Assembly: GCA_913058255.1 (NCBI GenBank)
Contig: CAJXQU010000010.1
Location: 1-64,000 of the forward strand
DNA: 64,000 bases
DNA from: an uncultured Pseudomonadota bacterium
GTDB taxonomy: Bacteria > Pseudomonadota > Gammaproteobacteria > CAJXQU01
Direction: 5' to 3'
Part shown: positions 37,986 through 48,898 of the stretch, one piece after another
Layout of the letters: each line of letters opens with the position of its first letter
Position numbering within the stretch: the stretch's first letter is position 1
Notes under the pieces: generated by a model
Told to the model about the DNA's origin: nothing
The model's input: only the letters and a program-made list of their open reading frames with translations
The model's database searches: none
Program-made: the position numbers and the translations under genes

Positions 37986-40607
37986 TTAAACGAGGTTGGA
38001 TTCTAAAAAGTCTTGGGCGAAACGTTGCAATACACCACCAGCGGTATAAACATGGGCTTCTTCTGCGGTGTCTAAACGACAGGTTACCGGGATTTCAATC
38101 GACTCACCATTGCTTCGCGTCATGGCAACGGTCAGATCAGCGCGTGGTGCGATATCACCGATCACATCATACGTTTCTGTGCCATCGATGTTGTAAGTAT
38201 TGCGATCTTTGCCGGTTTTAAATTCCAGCGGCAGAACACCCATACCGACTAAGTTTGTTCGGTGAATTCGCTCAAAACCTTCCGCAACAATGGATTCTAC
38301 GCCAGCCAGACGTACGCCTTTAGCCGCCCAGTCTCGAGAAGAACCTTGGCCGTAGTCAGCGCCAGCAATAATGATCAGCGGTTGCTTGCGCGCCATGTAG
38401 GTTTCTATCGCTTCCCACATACGGCTTTCTTTACCTTCTGGTTCAATACGCGCTAGTGAACCTTGTTTAACTTCGCCGCGCTCGTCACGACACATTTCGT
38501 TGAGCAGTTTTGGATTTGCAAACGTTGCCCGCTGAGCGGTGAGATGATCGCCACGATGCGTCGCGTAGGAATTAAAATCTTCTTCCGGCAATCCCATTTT
38601 ATCGAGGTAAGCACCGGCGGCGCTTTCTAGCATAATCGCATTTGAAGGCGATAAGTGATCAGTCGTAATGTTGTCGCCCAAAACGGCCAGCGGACGCATA
38701 CCTTTCATGGAGCGTTCACCAGCAAGCGCACCTTCCCAATAGGGAGGACGACGGATATAGGTGCTTTGTGGACGCCAGTCGTAAAGTGGACTTTTAGACT
38801 TCTCAAACGAGCCCAGATCAAACATCGGTTGATAGATCGAATTAAACTGTTCTGGTTTCACGCATGCTGTAACAATCGCATCGATTTCTTCATCATTAGG
38901 CCAAATATCTTTTAGCGTGATCGGTTTGCCATCTTCGTCAGTCCCCAGCGCATCATTCTCTATATCAAAACGCATGGTGCCAGCGATGGCATAAGCGACG
39001 ACTAAGGGCGGTGATGCAAGAAAAGCTTGTTTTGCATAGGGGTGAATTCGACCATCGAAGTTACGATTGCCAGACAATACGGCCGTTGTATAAAGATCTC
39101 GCTCAACGACTTCTTGTTTAATCTTTGGATCAAGCGCGCCGCTCATGCCGTTACACGTGGTGCAGGCAAAGGCGACGATCCCGAAGCCGAGATTTTCCAG
39201 TTCAGATAATAGTCCTGCTTCTTCTAAATAAAGCTTCACAACTTTAGAGCCCGGCGCGAAAGATGATTTTACCCAAGGTTTACGCACTAAGCCTAGCTCA
39301 TTTGCCTTGCGAGCGATTAAGCCAGCAGCAACCATATTGCGTGGGTTACTGGTGTTGGTACATGAAGTGATCGCAGCGATGATCACTGCGCCATCGGGCA
39401 TTTTTCCGGCGGCTTCTTCAGCGAGAGCCTTGTCCAGATCAACAGCGATCCCACGAGACTCAAGATCAGCGGTTGGTAGTCGGCGATGCGGGTTAGAAGG
39501 CCCAGCCATGTTGCGGCAAACGGTCGACAGATCAAATGTCAGTACACGCTCGTATTCAACATCTTTCAGATCATCCGCCCAGAGTCCGGTGGTCTTCGCG
39601 TAGTTTTTCACCAGCGCGATTTGAGCTGGCTCACGTCCGGTGAGTTTCAGATAATCAATCGTTTGTTGATCGATATAAAACATGCCTGCCGAAGCGCCGT
39701 ATTCAGGTGTCATATTTGAGATAGTTGCGCGATCACCAATGGTTAATCCGGCAACACCTTCACCGAAAAATTCAAGATAAGCTGATACTACTTTCTCGTT
39801 GCGTAAAAATTCAGTAATCGCCAGCACGATGTCGGTTGCCGTAATGCCAGCTTGACGCTTTCCTAGAATCTCTACGCCGATAATATCCGGTAGACGCATC
39901 ATAGAAGGACGACCTAACATCACTGTTTCGGCCTCAAGCCCACCAATACCAATCGCAATAACGCCCAAGGCATCAACGTGAGGCGTATGACTGTCCGTGC
40001 CGACGCAGGTATCAGGGAAGGCGACGCGCTTTCCATTTTCGTCAGGACGCACTTGAATAACAGGTGACATTTTTTCAAGATTGATCTGATGCATAATGCC
40101 ATTACCGGCAGGGATTACATCGACATTTTCAAATGCAGTTTTCGTCCACTCGATAAAGTGAAAACGATCTTCATTACGACGATCTTCAATGACCCGATTT
40201 TTTTCAAATGCATCTGTCTCAAAACCAGCATGCTCAACGGCCAGCGAGTGGTCAACGATCAACTGAGTCGGAACGACAGGATTAACTTTCGAAGGATCAC
40301 CACCTTGACGAGCAATCGCATCACGCAAACCTGCCAGATCAACCAAAGCCGTTTGACCGAGAATGTCATGACAAACCACCCGCGCTGGATACCAAGGGAA
40401 ATCCAGATCACGTTTCCGATCAATCAGTTGCGTTAAGCTGTCGGTAAGCATTTTAGGATCACAGCGGCGAACTAATTGTTCGGCCAGCACGCGAGATGTG
40501 TAGGGTAGGCCAGCATAAGCACCGAGCTTAATCGCCTCAACCGCAGCGCGGCTATCGAAATAATCCAGATCAGAATTGTTTAGTGGTTTGCGGTAATTGC
40601 TATTCAT
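37986..40607 (-). CDS. acnD: Fe/S-dependent 2-methylisocitrate dehydratase AcnD
   Basis: Aconitase motifs (GTDSHTPHVDALGVI, ITSCTNTSNP, GADYGQGSSRDWAAKG); adjacent prpF. Confidence 0.92.
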   Translation of the reverse strand: MNSNYRKPLNNSDLDYFDSRAAVEAIKLGAYAGLPYTSRVLAEQLVRRCDPKMLTDSLTQLIDRKRDLDFPWYPARVVCHDILGQTALVDLAGLRDAIARQGGDPSKVNPVVPTQLIVDHSLAVEHAGFETDAFEKNRVIEDRRNEDRFHFIEWTKTAFENVDVIPAGNGIMHQINLEKMSPVIQVRPDENGKRVAFPDTCVGTDSHTPHVDALGVIAIGIGGLEAETVMLGRPSMMRLPDIIGVEILGKRQAGITATDIVLAITEFLRNEKVVSAYLEFFGEGVAGLTIGDRATISNMTPEYGASAGMFYIDQQTIDYLKLTGREPAQIALVKNYAKTTGLWADDLKDVEYERVLTFDLSTVCRNMAGPSNPHRRLPTADLESRGIAVDLDKALAEEAAGKMPDGAVIIAAITSCTNTSNPRNMVAAGLIARKANELGLVRKPWVKSSFAPGSKVVKLYLEEAGLLSELENLGFGIVAFACTTCNGMSGALDPKIKQEVVERDLYTTAVLSGNRNFDGRIHPYAKQAFLASPPLVVAYAIAGTMRFDIENDALGTDEDGKPITLKDIWPNDEEIDAIVTACVKPEQFNSIYQPMFDLGSFEKSKSPLYDWRPQSTYIRRPPYWEGALAGERSMKGMRPLAVLGDNITTDHLSPSNAIMLESAAGAYLDKMGLPEEDFNSYATHRGDHLTAQRATFANPKLLNEMCRDERGEVKQGSLARIEPEGKESRMWEAIETYMARKQPLIIIAGADYGQGSSRDWAAKGVRLAGVESIVAEGFERIHRTNLVGMGVLPLEFKTGKDRNTYNIDGTETYDVIGDIAPRADLTVAMTRSNGESIEIPVTCRLDTAEEAHVYTAGGVLQRFAQDFLESNLV

Positions 40608-40964
40608 TTTATTCACTATCAAATGTTACTGCTTGGGCAGAGCGCGTTCAAGGTGCTTCTTCAGACTTAAACCGAGTTTTAATTTTTTAAATGGCGATCG
40701 CATAATCGAAAAACTAAACAATGAAGCTTCGATATTGACGACAATATAGTTATAAATATGCTGAATGTTGAGTTAAATTATTTTAACGTGATGTTATTTT
40801 TAATAATATTTGTTTTTCAACTACATGTTTTTAGTTGAAACGTTTAAAAGGAGATTGTGGCTACTCGTAAAAAGGATGATTTTTTACCATAAGTTGATCG
40901 CTTTTATTCTAGTAGCAATACAGGTCTGCTTGCTCTTCGTTGTCAAAAAAGGCGACAATAAAAA

Positions 40965-41579
40965 ATGGATCTTTTCGAGTCATTAGACAACACTCCCAAA
41001 AACCTGTTGCCGCAGGATGGCATGGTTCAATATTATGGTGTCATCCTGCCTGTGCATGAGTCAGATCAGTATTTTGAAAAGCTGCTACACACGATCGAGT
41101 GGCGGCACGATGAAGCGATCATCATGGGTAAAAAAATCATCACCAAACGCAAAGTAGCGTGGTATGGCGACGACGCTTTTTCTTACACCTATTCGAATAT
41201 CACAAAAACCGCCTTGATCTGGACCGAAGCATTATTAAATCTAAAAAAAATAGTCGAAGAAACTAGCGGGGAGCGATACAATTCCTGTCTGTTGAACTTG
41301 TATCATGATGGTAATGAAGGCATGGCCTGGCACAGCGATGCAGAAAAAGATCTTAAAAAGCAGGGGACGATCGCATCACTCAGCTTCGGTGCGGAACGAA
41401 AGTTCGCTTTCAAACACAAGCAAAGCAAACAAACCATTTCACACCTGCTACAACATGGCAGTTTACTGATCATGAAAGGTACAACCCAAACTCACTGGTT
41501 ACATCGATTACCACCCACCAAAACAATCGATCAGCCACGAATTAACCTAACGTTTCGGATGATTGAAAAGAAGGGTTGA
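40965..41579 (+). CDS. alkB: AlkB-like alpha-ketoglutarate-dependent dioxygenase
   Basis: LNLYHDGNEGMAWHSDAEK, SLSFGAERKFAFKHK, RINLTFR. Confidence 0.88.
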   Translation: MDLFESLDNTPKNLLPQDGMVQYYGVILPVHESDQYFEKLLHTIEWRHDEAIIMGKKIITKRKVAWYGDDAFSYTYSNITKTALIWTEALLNLKKIVEETSGERYNSCLLNLYHDGNEGMAWHSDAEKDLKKQGTIASLSFGAERKFAFKHKQSKQTISHLLQHGSLLIMKGTTQTHWLHRLPPTKTIDQPRINLTFRMIEKKG

Positions 41580-41783
41580 GGTATTTCTGAGAGTAGTTCA
41601 TTCGTTAAATGAAGTCAGATGGAGCCTGTCTGGTGTTTACAGTTTAGGAGCATGGCTGGATAGATAAGGATGAAACACAAAGCTCAAGCATAAAAACTAC
41701 CCGGAGGTAGTTTCTTAATTTTTATTAGCATCTAATGGGTTTAAATTATCTTTATTTTTAATAAAGGGTTTAATTTAAAACAA

Positions 41784-44267
41784 TCAGCCTTTTTGTTTCG
41801 CCTTAGCAAACGCTGCTGCAAAGGCATTGTTTGCTAGCGGTTTATCTTGTGTTCGCTGTTTGGGTTGACTAGCGTTGCTACGATTATTTTTGCTCTGGCT
41901 CCTGTTCTCTCTGGGACGATCATTACTCTTTTCGGCTGCCTTGTCGCTGGCGCTATCGGTTAGTCGCATGCTAAGGCCGACACGCTTACGTTTCACATCC
42001 ACTTCCATAACTTTGACTTTTACGATCTGTCCTGTTTTGACGACTTCACGTGGATCTTTGACAAACTTATCTGCTAAGGCTGAAATATGAACCAACCCGT
42101 CTTGATGCACACCAATATCAACGAATGCGCCGAAGTTGGTGACATTAGTAATAACACCTTCCAAGATCATGTCTTCGGTTAAATCTTTTAATGACTCGAC
42201 ACCTTCTTTGAAGGTCGCTGTTTCGAATTGCGGGCGTGGATCGAGTCCGGGCTTTTCAAGTTCAGAAAGGATGTCGGTGACGGTGACGAGCCCCGTTTCA
42301 TCATTAACGAATTTATCCGCATTTGCACTTTTGAGTACCGCCTTGTTACCAACCAGCGTTTTAATATCGCACTCAAGTTGATCGGCAATATTTTGTACGA
42401 CAGGATAAGACTCTGGATGTACCGCTGAATTGTCTAGTGGATTGTCGCTTTGTCGAACGCGAAGGAAGCCTGCGCATTGCTCGAAAGTTTTTGCACCGAC
42501 ACCGCTGATGTCGTTTAAAGCTGCGCGGCTAGTGATAGCACCATTTGCGTCGCGTGACGCAACGATATTTTTAGCGACAGTACTACTAATGCCAGCAACG
42601 TATTTTAAGAGTTGGGCGGAGGCCGTGTTGATCTCTACGCCGACCGCATTTACACAATCCTCGATCACGGCATCCAGAGATTTTGATAAACGAAATTGGC
42701 TAACATCGTGTTGATATTGACCGACACCAATTGCTTTAGGCTCGATCTTAACCAACTCAGAAAGTGGATCTTGCAACCGTCGTGCGATCGAAATAGCACC
42801 CCGCACTGTCACGTCCAAATCTGGGAATTCTTCTGCGGCTAATTCAGATGCGCTGTAAACAGATGCTCCGGCTTCACTGACCATAATTTTGGTTAAGCCT
42901 AACTCGGGATATTGTTTCATTAGATCAGCCACGAGCAGATCCGTTTCACGTGAGGCCGTTCCATTACCAATCGCAACCAACTCAATTTTGTATTGCTTAG
43001 CAAATTTTGCCAGCACTTCGATTGACTGCGCCCATTGTTTCTTGGGCACATGCGGGTAGATTGTCGCCGTGTCGCGGTATTGTCCCGTGTTATCTATTAC
43101 CGCTATTTTCACACCGGTTCGTAAGCCTGGATCTAAACCTAAGGTCGCTCGCTGACCGGCTGGAGCGGCCAATAATAAATCTTGCAGGTTCTTTGCGAAG
43201 ACTTGGATAGCGTCTTCTTCCGCTCGTGAGCGTAAGTCGCTCATCAAGTCAGAAGTAATTTGTAAGTGTAGTTTTACTTGCCATGTCCAACGCACGACAT
43301 CTTTAATCCACAGGTTAATATTTTTTTCATTGCCTGAGGTTGCACTGGCACTAGTCACTGCTTTTGAAGAGTAGCAATCGATGTCATTGCGGGCTGCGAT
43401 CAATAGTTCGGCCGGGTGAACAGCTTGGCCCTCTGGCAAGATGAGATCTAACTTAGTAGATAAAATACCTTCTCGTTGTCCACGAAAAATAGCCAAGGCT
43501 CGATGCGAAGGAATTTGTTTGAATGCTTCACTGTATTCGAAGTAATCTTTGAACTTTTCACCTTCTGCCTGCTGACCTTCTATGACCGTACTGGCTAAGG
43601 CCGCTTCGTCGTTCATGCGTTGGCGCAAAGAGGCTAACAAGTCTGCATCTTCCGCAAAGCGTTCCATCAGAATAAATTTAGCACCGTCTAGTGCTTCTTT
43701 AACGATCGTGATTTTGTGCTCTTCATTGAAATATTCTGGTGCAAGAGTTTCTGGCACGACGCTTTCATCGTTGGCGACCGCTGCTGTAAACAAGCTGTCG
43801 GCTAACGGTTCTAGACCTGCTTCAATCGCTGCTTGCCCTTTGGTGCGACGTTTCGGTTTGTAGGGCAGGTATAAATCTTCCAATCGCGTTTTGGTATCAG
43901 CTTCATCAATTTGCTTTTTCAGCTCTGGCGTTAACTTTTCTTGCTGCTCGATAGATTTAAGAATAGTGGCGCGTCTATCCTCTAGATCACGAAAATACTG
44001 CAAACGCTCATTCAACACTCGCAACTGCTGGTCATCCAAACTATCGGTTGCTTCCTTACGATAGCGAGCAATAAACGGGACGGTTGAACCTTCGTCCAAT
44101 AGTTTAATAGCCGCATCAACTTGTTGAGGGCGTACAGAAAGTTCTTCGGCAATGGTATTCGTAATGTTGAGCATAAATTGTCGTTTGTCGTCCGGTTCTT
44201 GCTGCGTAAATTGAGAAATAACAGGTGCTGTATGAACTGTGGCACTGATATTTTTTAAGGTGTGCAT
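41784..44267 (-). CDS. tex: Tex family RNA-binding transcriptional accessory protein
   Basis: VPFIARYRKEATDSLDDQQLR, C-terminal S1 domain; start may be internal Met at 44174. Confidence 0.95.
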   Translation of the reverse strand: MHTLKNISATVHTAPVISQFTQQEPDDKRQFMLNITNTIAEELSVRPQQVDAAIKLLDEGSTVPFIARYRKEATDSLDDQQLRVLNERLQYFRDLEDRRATILKSIEQQEKLTPELKKQIDEADTKTRLEDLYLPYKPKRRTKGQAAIEAGLEPLADSLFTAAVANDESVVPETLAPEYFNEEHKITIVKEALDGAKFILMERFAEDADLLASLRQRMNDEAALASTVIEGQQAEGEKFKDYFEYSEAFKQIPSHRALAIFRGQREGILSTKLDLILPEGQAVHPAELLIAARNDIDCYSSKAVTSASATSGNEKNINLWIKDVVRWTWQVKLHLQITSDLMSDLRSRAEEDAIQVFAKNLQDLLLAAPAGQRATLGLDPGLRTGVKIAVIDNTGQYRDTATIYPHVPKKQWAQSIEVLAKFAKQYKIELVAIGNGTASRETDLLVADLMKQYPELGLTKIMVSEAGASVYSASELAAEEFPDLDVTVRGAISIARRLQDPLSELVKIEPKAIGVGQYQHDVSQFRLSKSLDAVIEDCVNAVGVEINTASAQLLKYVAGISSTVAKNIVASRDANGAITSRAALNDISGVGAKTFEQCAGFLRVRQSDNPLDNSAVHPESYPVVQNIADQLECDIKTLVGNKAVLKSANADKFVNDETGLVTVTDILSELEKPGLDPRPQFETATFKEGVESLKDLTEDMILEGVITNVTNFGAFVDIGVHQDGLVHISALADKFVKDPREVVKTGQIVKVKVMEVDVKRKRVGLSMRLTDSASDKAAEKSNDRPRENRSQSKNNRSNASQPKQRTQDKPLANNAFAAAFAKAKQKG

Positions 44268-44813
44268 TATGGAGGCTATTGAGGTTGTTCGGTAGTCTTG
44301 TACATTAGGACAAATTTTGCTTGGTTTGTAACTTTTCAGCTTAAAAGTCTTCTGTTCTTCTAATGTTACAAGGATTTATGCTAACCCCTAACTGATTGGG
44401 ACTTAATCAAACTGTGACAAATGTCAACCAAGACATCTTAGAAAATATGGAATGAATATATCGCTAGCTAACTGACGTGTTTGCTTATATCTTCTTCAGG
44501 TATTCCATATTAAATACCTGTCGAGTTCAAAGTTATTTTTGAAGTTCGTTATTAGTTTGATATAGATAAACTATAAATATAAGTTTCAGACATAAAAAAA
44601 CACCCGAATGACTAAGGTTAAAAGTACCGTTTGTTATATCAGCCTGTATTTTTGTAAGAATATCTTCTGTTGTTCTGTATAGGCTAAACGAACTGGTGGT
44701 TATCATATTGTGAATATGATTGTGAAGTTAAGCTTTACGATCGGATGTTTCTTGACGAATTAGAAATTCCTGAATACCATTAAGTACCAATTATTGATAT
44801 CTTAGGTGGAGAT

Positions 44814-45053
44814 ATGTCTAAAAATACGAGTATGACTCTTGGAAAGCATTTCGATGGATTCATTGCGAACCAAGTTGAAGAAGGTCGATTTTCTTCAGCG
44901 AGTGAGGTTGTCCGTGCAGCCCTTCGCATGTTTGAAGACAATGAGCAAAAAATAGCGGCACTTAGACACCTGCTAGAAGAAGGTGAAAAGAGTGGTACAG
45001 CAGAATATAGCTATGAAAGTTTAATGAATGAACTTGATGATGAACTTGGTTAA
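44814..45053 (+). CDS. ParD-like type II antitoxin (RHH)
   Basis: SMTLGKHFDGFIANQVEEGRFSSASEVVRAALRMFEDNE. Confidence 0.9.
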   Translation: MSKNTSMTLGKHFDGFIANQVEEGRFSSASEVVRAALRMFEDNEQKIAALRHLLEEGEKSGTAEYSYESLMNELDDELG

Positions 45054-45355
45054 TGGGGAAGTTTACTTTAACGAATAAGGCTAAGTCTGATTTGAAATCT
45101 ATCGCAGCTTACACTCAAAGGAAGTGGGGGAAAGATCAACGTAGAGTATATGCTTTGCAGTTTGATGATGCATTTCATATGCTTTCAGATCAATCAAAAA
45201 TGGGTATTCAATGCGGTTATATCAAGGAAGGCTATCGAAAGTTTCCAATTAGCAGTCATATCGTTTTTTATCGAAATTTAAATCAAGAAAACATTGAGAT
45301 CGTTCGTATATTACATAAACGGATGGATGCTAAAGAACAATTGAAAAAAATATAG
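45053..45355 (+). CDS. ParE/RelE-superfamily toxin
   Basis: FTLTNKAKSDLKSIAAYTQRKWGKDQR...VRILHKRMD; TAATG overlap with antitoxin. Confidence 0.9.
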   Translation: MGKFTLTNKAKSDLKSIAAYTQRKWGKDQRRVYALQFDDAFHMLSDQSKMGIQCGYIKEGYRKFPISSHIVFYRNLNQENIEIVRILHKRMDAKEQLKKI

Positions 45356-45560
45356 AGGTAGCGATTACTAGTTATATGCTACGGTTTTTGATGCCATGAG
45401 ATATCGACTTTTCGATGTTGTGAAATACAGTCACGAAGATACAAACTAATTAGGCTTTGGTATGGCACATGGGAATCCTCTGCCATAGCTTTTAAGTATT
45501 CGATTACATCCTCATAACGGTGAGTATCTAATGAATCTCATAGAATATAGCAGGCACAAA

Positions 45561-45584
45561 AAAGCCCGTTTTATAACGGGCTTT
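45561..45584 (-). terminator. Intrinsic terminator (minus), probably the original ssrA terminator
   Basis: AAAGCCCGTT-TTAT-AACGGGCTTT perfect 10-bp dyad; T tract on the minus strand; lies outside the left att repeat. Confidence 0.65.
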
Positions 45585-45613
45585 CAGGTGATATGGGTTC
45601 TTAATAAACCCTG

Positions 45614-45642
45614 ATTTGGTGGAGACGGCGGGAATCGAACCC
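45614..45642. repeat. Left att direct repeat (displaced ssrA 3' end)
   Basis: ATTTGGTGGAGACGGCGGGAATCGAACCC, identical to 52033-52061. Confidence 0.9.
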
Positions 45643-45660
45643 ACGCCCGTTTTATTAAAA

Positions 45661-46812
45661 TCAATCACTTGTGTCACCCTTGTGGCTGTCCTGTGCCCAA
45701 AGAGAACTGATTTTATTCTGGTTTGAGGTGTTTACATCAGGTAACCAGCGACCATATACCTTTCTGATCATGCCCCAATCTTTGTGTCCCATCTGGCTTG
45801 CAACCCACATAGGATCAGCACCAGCAGATAGAACCATTGACGCAAAAGTGTGGCGTGTACTGTATGGCTTTCTGTATTTTACACTAGCTTTCTTAAGCGC
45901 GGGAATCCATGCGGTTTTACGAAGTGGGCCATCATGCTTCCATGGTTGTTCCGTATCAGGATTTAGAAATATATGACCTTCGTTCTCGGTGTACTGAACT
46001 TGTTCTTTTAATGCATGCAGAGCAGGGGGTAATAATTCTAATTGTCTGATACTGGAGGTTGTCTTAGGGCGATCTTTTTCACCTGTTCTAGTTCTAACAT
46101 GTCGAATGAATGCAAATCCGTTTTCTAGATTTATGTCTTCCCATTGGAGAGCGATTAATTCTGATGTTCTTAAACCTGTCCAGAAAGCGAACTCGAAAAT
46201 ATTACGAACTTGACCTTCACAAGCATTAAGGATCGATTCTAGCTCTTCTCTTGTGAATGGCTCAGGTTCAGCTTGTCTTAGAGGAAGGTGCTTAATTCTA
46301 TCAAGTGGATTTTTATCAATTAACTCATCTTGGTAGGCTTCTGAAAATATAGCTCTAAGAGGAATTAGAACATTATTGATTCGCTTATTTGATATAAGTA
46401 AATCATCTTTCCAGTTGTGAATATCGGAAGTTGTTAGTTCTGATAGTCTCAATTCACCAAAGGCTGGTATCAGGTGAGAGTTGATAGCACTTTTATAATC
46501 CTTGTGGGTCGAGGCTTCGCAGTCTCTATACCTTCTATCTAACCAAGTAAGCAAAGATTCAGAAATAGTAATCCCTGAACCATCCCGAAACTTATTGGCT
46601 CGTGGATGATTAGGGAAGTGGTCGTGTAGGTTAAAAACACCACTTGCGATATCTCCCTGTATTCTCGTAAGAATATTTTCAGCTGTTTTATGGTGTGCTT
46701 TTTTACTAGCTGAGAGTGCAGGAATAGTAGCTCTGAACCTCTCATTGTTGTAATAGAAACCGACAATAAAACTATCTCCGCGAACTGTTAAGCTCCCTTT
46801 CCTAGTAGCCAT
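45661..46812 (-). CDS. Tyrosine-type site-specific integrase
   Basis: FWTGLRTSELIALQWEDI, YSTRHTFASMVLSAGADPMWVASQMGHKDWGMIRKVYGRW (R...H-R...Y). Confidence 0.95.
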   Translation of the reverse strand: MATRKGSLTVRGDSFIVGFYYNNERFRATIPALSASKKAHHKTAENILTRIQGDIASGVFNLHDHFPNHPRANKFRDGSGITISESLLTWLDRRYRDCEASTHKDYKSAINSHLIPAFGELRLSELTTSDIHNWKDDLLISNKRINNVLIPLRAIFSEAYQDELIDKNPLDRIKHLPLRQAEPEPFTREELESILNACEGQVRNIFEFAFWTGLRTSELIALQWEDINLENGFAFIRHVRTRTGEKDRPKTTSSIRQLELLPPALHALKEQVQYTENEGHIFLNPDTEQPWKHDGPLRKTAWIPALKKASVKYRKPYSTRHTFASMVLSAGADPMWVASQMGHKDWGMIRKVYGRWLPDVNTSNQNKISSLWAQDSHKGDTSD

Positions 46813-46976
46813 TGCTCAACCTCCTTTGGATTACAGAAGAGACGACCATTAGGAGCTTTTATCCAGTGTTTATCTTTTTGCCAAACTCCTTTTTTTAGGT
46901 TTGCTCGAATAGCATCTTCTGAGATTCCAGAAATTTCGGAGAATTTTTTAAGTGTTAGCCATTCCATAATAAGCAC
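46788..46976 (-). CDS. Excisionase/AlpA-like small HTH protein
   Basis: MEWLTLKKFSEISGISEDAIRANLKKGVWQKDKHWIKAPNGRLFCNPKEVEQWL. Confidence 0.75.
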   Translation of the reverse strand: MLIMEWLTLKKFSEISGISEDAIRANLKKGVWQKDKHWIKAPNGRLFCNPKEVEQWLLGKGA

Positions 46977-47014
46977 TCCCTGTGCATGTGGTGGTGAAGT
47001 TGAGAGTCTGTATC

Positions 47015-47431
47015 TTAATCATCCGTGTGCGGAATGTCAACTTCATCATCTGCGTCAGGTGTACGACCGGGAATTTTACCTGTAGCAACTTTCCAAAAAC
47101 CTCCAGCAGCATCAGCAATGCGTATACCTACAGACTTTTCTGCAAGAGGTCCACGGTCTGGGCAAATATTTTTAAATTTAACATCAAGGATTTTTTCGTA
47201 TTTGGAATATGCATTAGAACCATGAATAATTCGCAACACTTTCCAGCCGTAAAGCTGACCAACATACATTGCACCGATAGCTGTTTCTAGTGAAGGGAGC
47301 TGACCTTTAAAGTCGATCGAAGCTTTTTTTGCTATTTCCTCCAGCTCATTAGAAAAAGAGACTTTGTCCATATTTTCTTGTTGTAGAGTTTTACGGGCTT
47401 TTTTACGTTCTGCTTTGTTTTGTTTTGTCAT
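47015..47431 (-). CDS. Hypothetical protein of integrated element
   Basis: 138-aa ORF within the element, same strand as the integrase. Confidence 0.6.
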   Translation of the reverse strand: MTKQNKAERKKARKTLQQENMDKVSFSNELEEIAKKASIDFKGQLPSLETAIGAMYVGQLYGWKVLRIIHGSNAYSKYEKILDVKFKNICPDRGPLAEKSVGIRIADAAGGFWKVATGKIPGRTPDADDEVDIPHTDD

Positions 47432-47517
47432 GGCAGTTTTCTTATAGTGAATACTATATTCATCATACTAGACGTGAAGGCTTGTATAAACTTCCTTTAA
47501 TTCTGTCAGAACAATAG

Positions 47518-48822
47518 CTAAGCAGCTTTTGATTTTTTCTCTATTTTTGCAAGTAATTTATTCATTGCTGTAGCTATTTCTTGTACGACGGTAATACAAA
47601 CAGAGTTACCAAATTGTTTGTAAGATTGACCTTGAGAAACAGCATTAAGAATAAAACCTTCAGGAAATCCTTGTAATCTCGCGCATTCCCTTCTTGTAAG
47701 TTTTCTTGGATTTTTACCAAGTTCACTTTGGTCTATGAGAACTTCAGAACCGTCCTTGTAATATCGTGCACTAATAGTATTAGTATATTTGCTTTGTTTA
47801 GTGAAGAGTGAATATCCAAAACCGTTACCTTTTGCAATGTGCTCAGCTTTTCGTTTTTTATGACCAGCCCATAATTTATCAGAGATCGTGAATTTATCTT
47901 CTTCTGCTGTTAATGTAGATAAATCCTCAAGAATACTTCCTACTCTGGTCTCAATGCCTGTTGGAGTAGGCCATAGAAAGTGCTTTTCAATTTCAGCTTC
48001 TGAAAAATAGTCTTTATCGAAGCCAACTATGTAGATTCTTTCTCTATTTTGAGGCACGCCAAAATCAGAAGCTTTTAAGACTTTGAAATCAACCCAGTAG
48101 TTCAGTTTTACAGATAGAGCTTGTCTTGTTTCCTCACTAAGTAGAATATCCTTAGGTGGCTTTCCTTTAAACTCCCCCCTGAGTATTGATAGGATTGTTT
48201 CTAGAGTCCTACCTTTATCGTGCCCTCTTAATTGCTTAACATTTTCTAGAAGGAAAGCTTTTGGCCGTTTATTAGCAAGTATTCTTTGAATTTCAAAAAA
48301 CATAGTGCCTCTTGTGTCACTAAAACCTTTTTTTAAGCCTGCTTGCGAGAAGGCTTGGCATGGAAAACCTGCTAATAATAAATCATGATCTGGAATTTCA
48401 GCTGATGTGATAGGAACAATATCACCAGAAGGCATTTCACCGTAATTTGCCAGATAAGTTTTTTGTGAAAACTTATCCCACTCTGACGAAAAAACACACT
48501 GGCCACCTAACTTTTGGAAAGGTAGTCTAATTCCACCTATACCTGCAAATAAATCGATGAAATGAAAACATGGAGCTTGGTTATCAAACTTTAGTGGTGC
48601 AGATTGGTGTGCTTTTTTTAACTTACCTTCTAGTTCAAGAATATCATTGATTTTATTGAGTGTAGGTTTATGTTCTTCTGTTTCCCAACCTCTCACAGTC
48701 CTTTCTCCTTGTTTTCCAAGTCCAAGAAGGTTTGCAAATTCAGTTCTTCCAAGTCCAAGTTTCTCTCTAATATTCTTGACTTCGAGAGCACTCAGTTTAA
48801 CTGTGTTAGTATTTGTATGCAT
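47518..48822 (-). CDS. DNA (cytosine-5) methyltransferase with N-terminal HTH (Dcm/EcoRII/SsoII-like)
   Basis: HTH VKNIREKLGLGRTEFANLLGLGKQGERTVRGWE, then DLFAGIGGIRLPF, GFPCQAFSQAGLKKGF, ENVKQLRGHDKG, QNRERIYIVGF. ORF track start is 48861; Met MHTNTN at 48822 preferred. Confidence 0.93.
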   Translation of the reverse strand: MHTNTNTVKLSALEVKNIREKLGLGRTEFANLLGLGKQGERTVRGWETEEHKPTLNKINDILELEGKLKKAHQSAPLKFDNQAPCFHFIDLFAGIGGIRLPFQKLGGQCVFSSEWDKFSQKTYLANYGEMPSGDIVPITSAEIPDHDLLLAGFPCQAFSQAGLKKGFSDTRGTMFFEIQRILANKRPKAFLLENVKQLRGHDKGRTLETILSILRGEFKGKPPKDILLSEETRQALSVKLNYWVDFKVLKASDFGVPQNRERIYIVGFDKDYFSEAEIEKHFLWPTPTGIETRVGSILEDLSTLTAEEDKFTISDKLWAGHKKRKAEHIAKGNGFGYSLFTKQSKYTNTISARYYKDGSEVLIDQSELGKNPRKLTRRECARLQGFPEGFILNAVSQGQSYKQFGNSVCITVVQEIATAMNKLLAKIEKKSKAA

Positions 48823-48843
48823 TTTCAATGTATCCGGTTTTTG

Positions 48844-48855
48844 TCCTGGCCAGGA
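48844..48855. promoter_or_regulatory. Candidate R-M operator palindrome
   Basis: Perfect 12-bp palindrome TCCTGGCCAGGA between divergent MTase and candidate REase. Confidence 0.45.
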
Positions 48856-48898
48856 TAGCATTGTGTACTTACTTAGTCAAGAATGAGGAAGGGGAGTT

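Noticed and set aside
44814-45355. ParDE-like pair as part of the ssrA-integrated element
   Set aside because: It lies outside the left att repeat (45614); ordinary TA pair, no link to the element seen.
45614-45642. A tRNA gene at 45614 (T-arm-like sequence GGGAATCGAACCC)
   Set aside because: Only the acceptor/T-arm-like end is present; it is the duplicated ssrA 3' end, with no complete cloverleaf.
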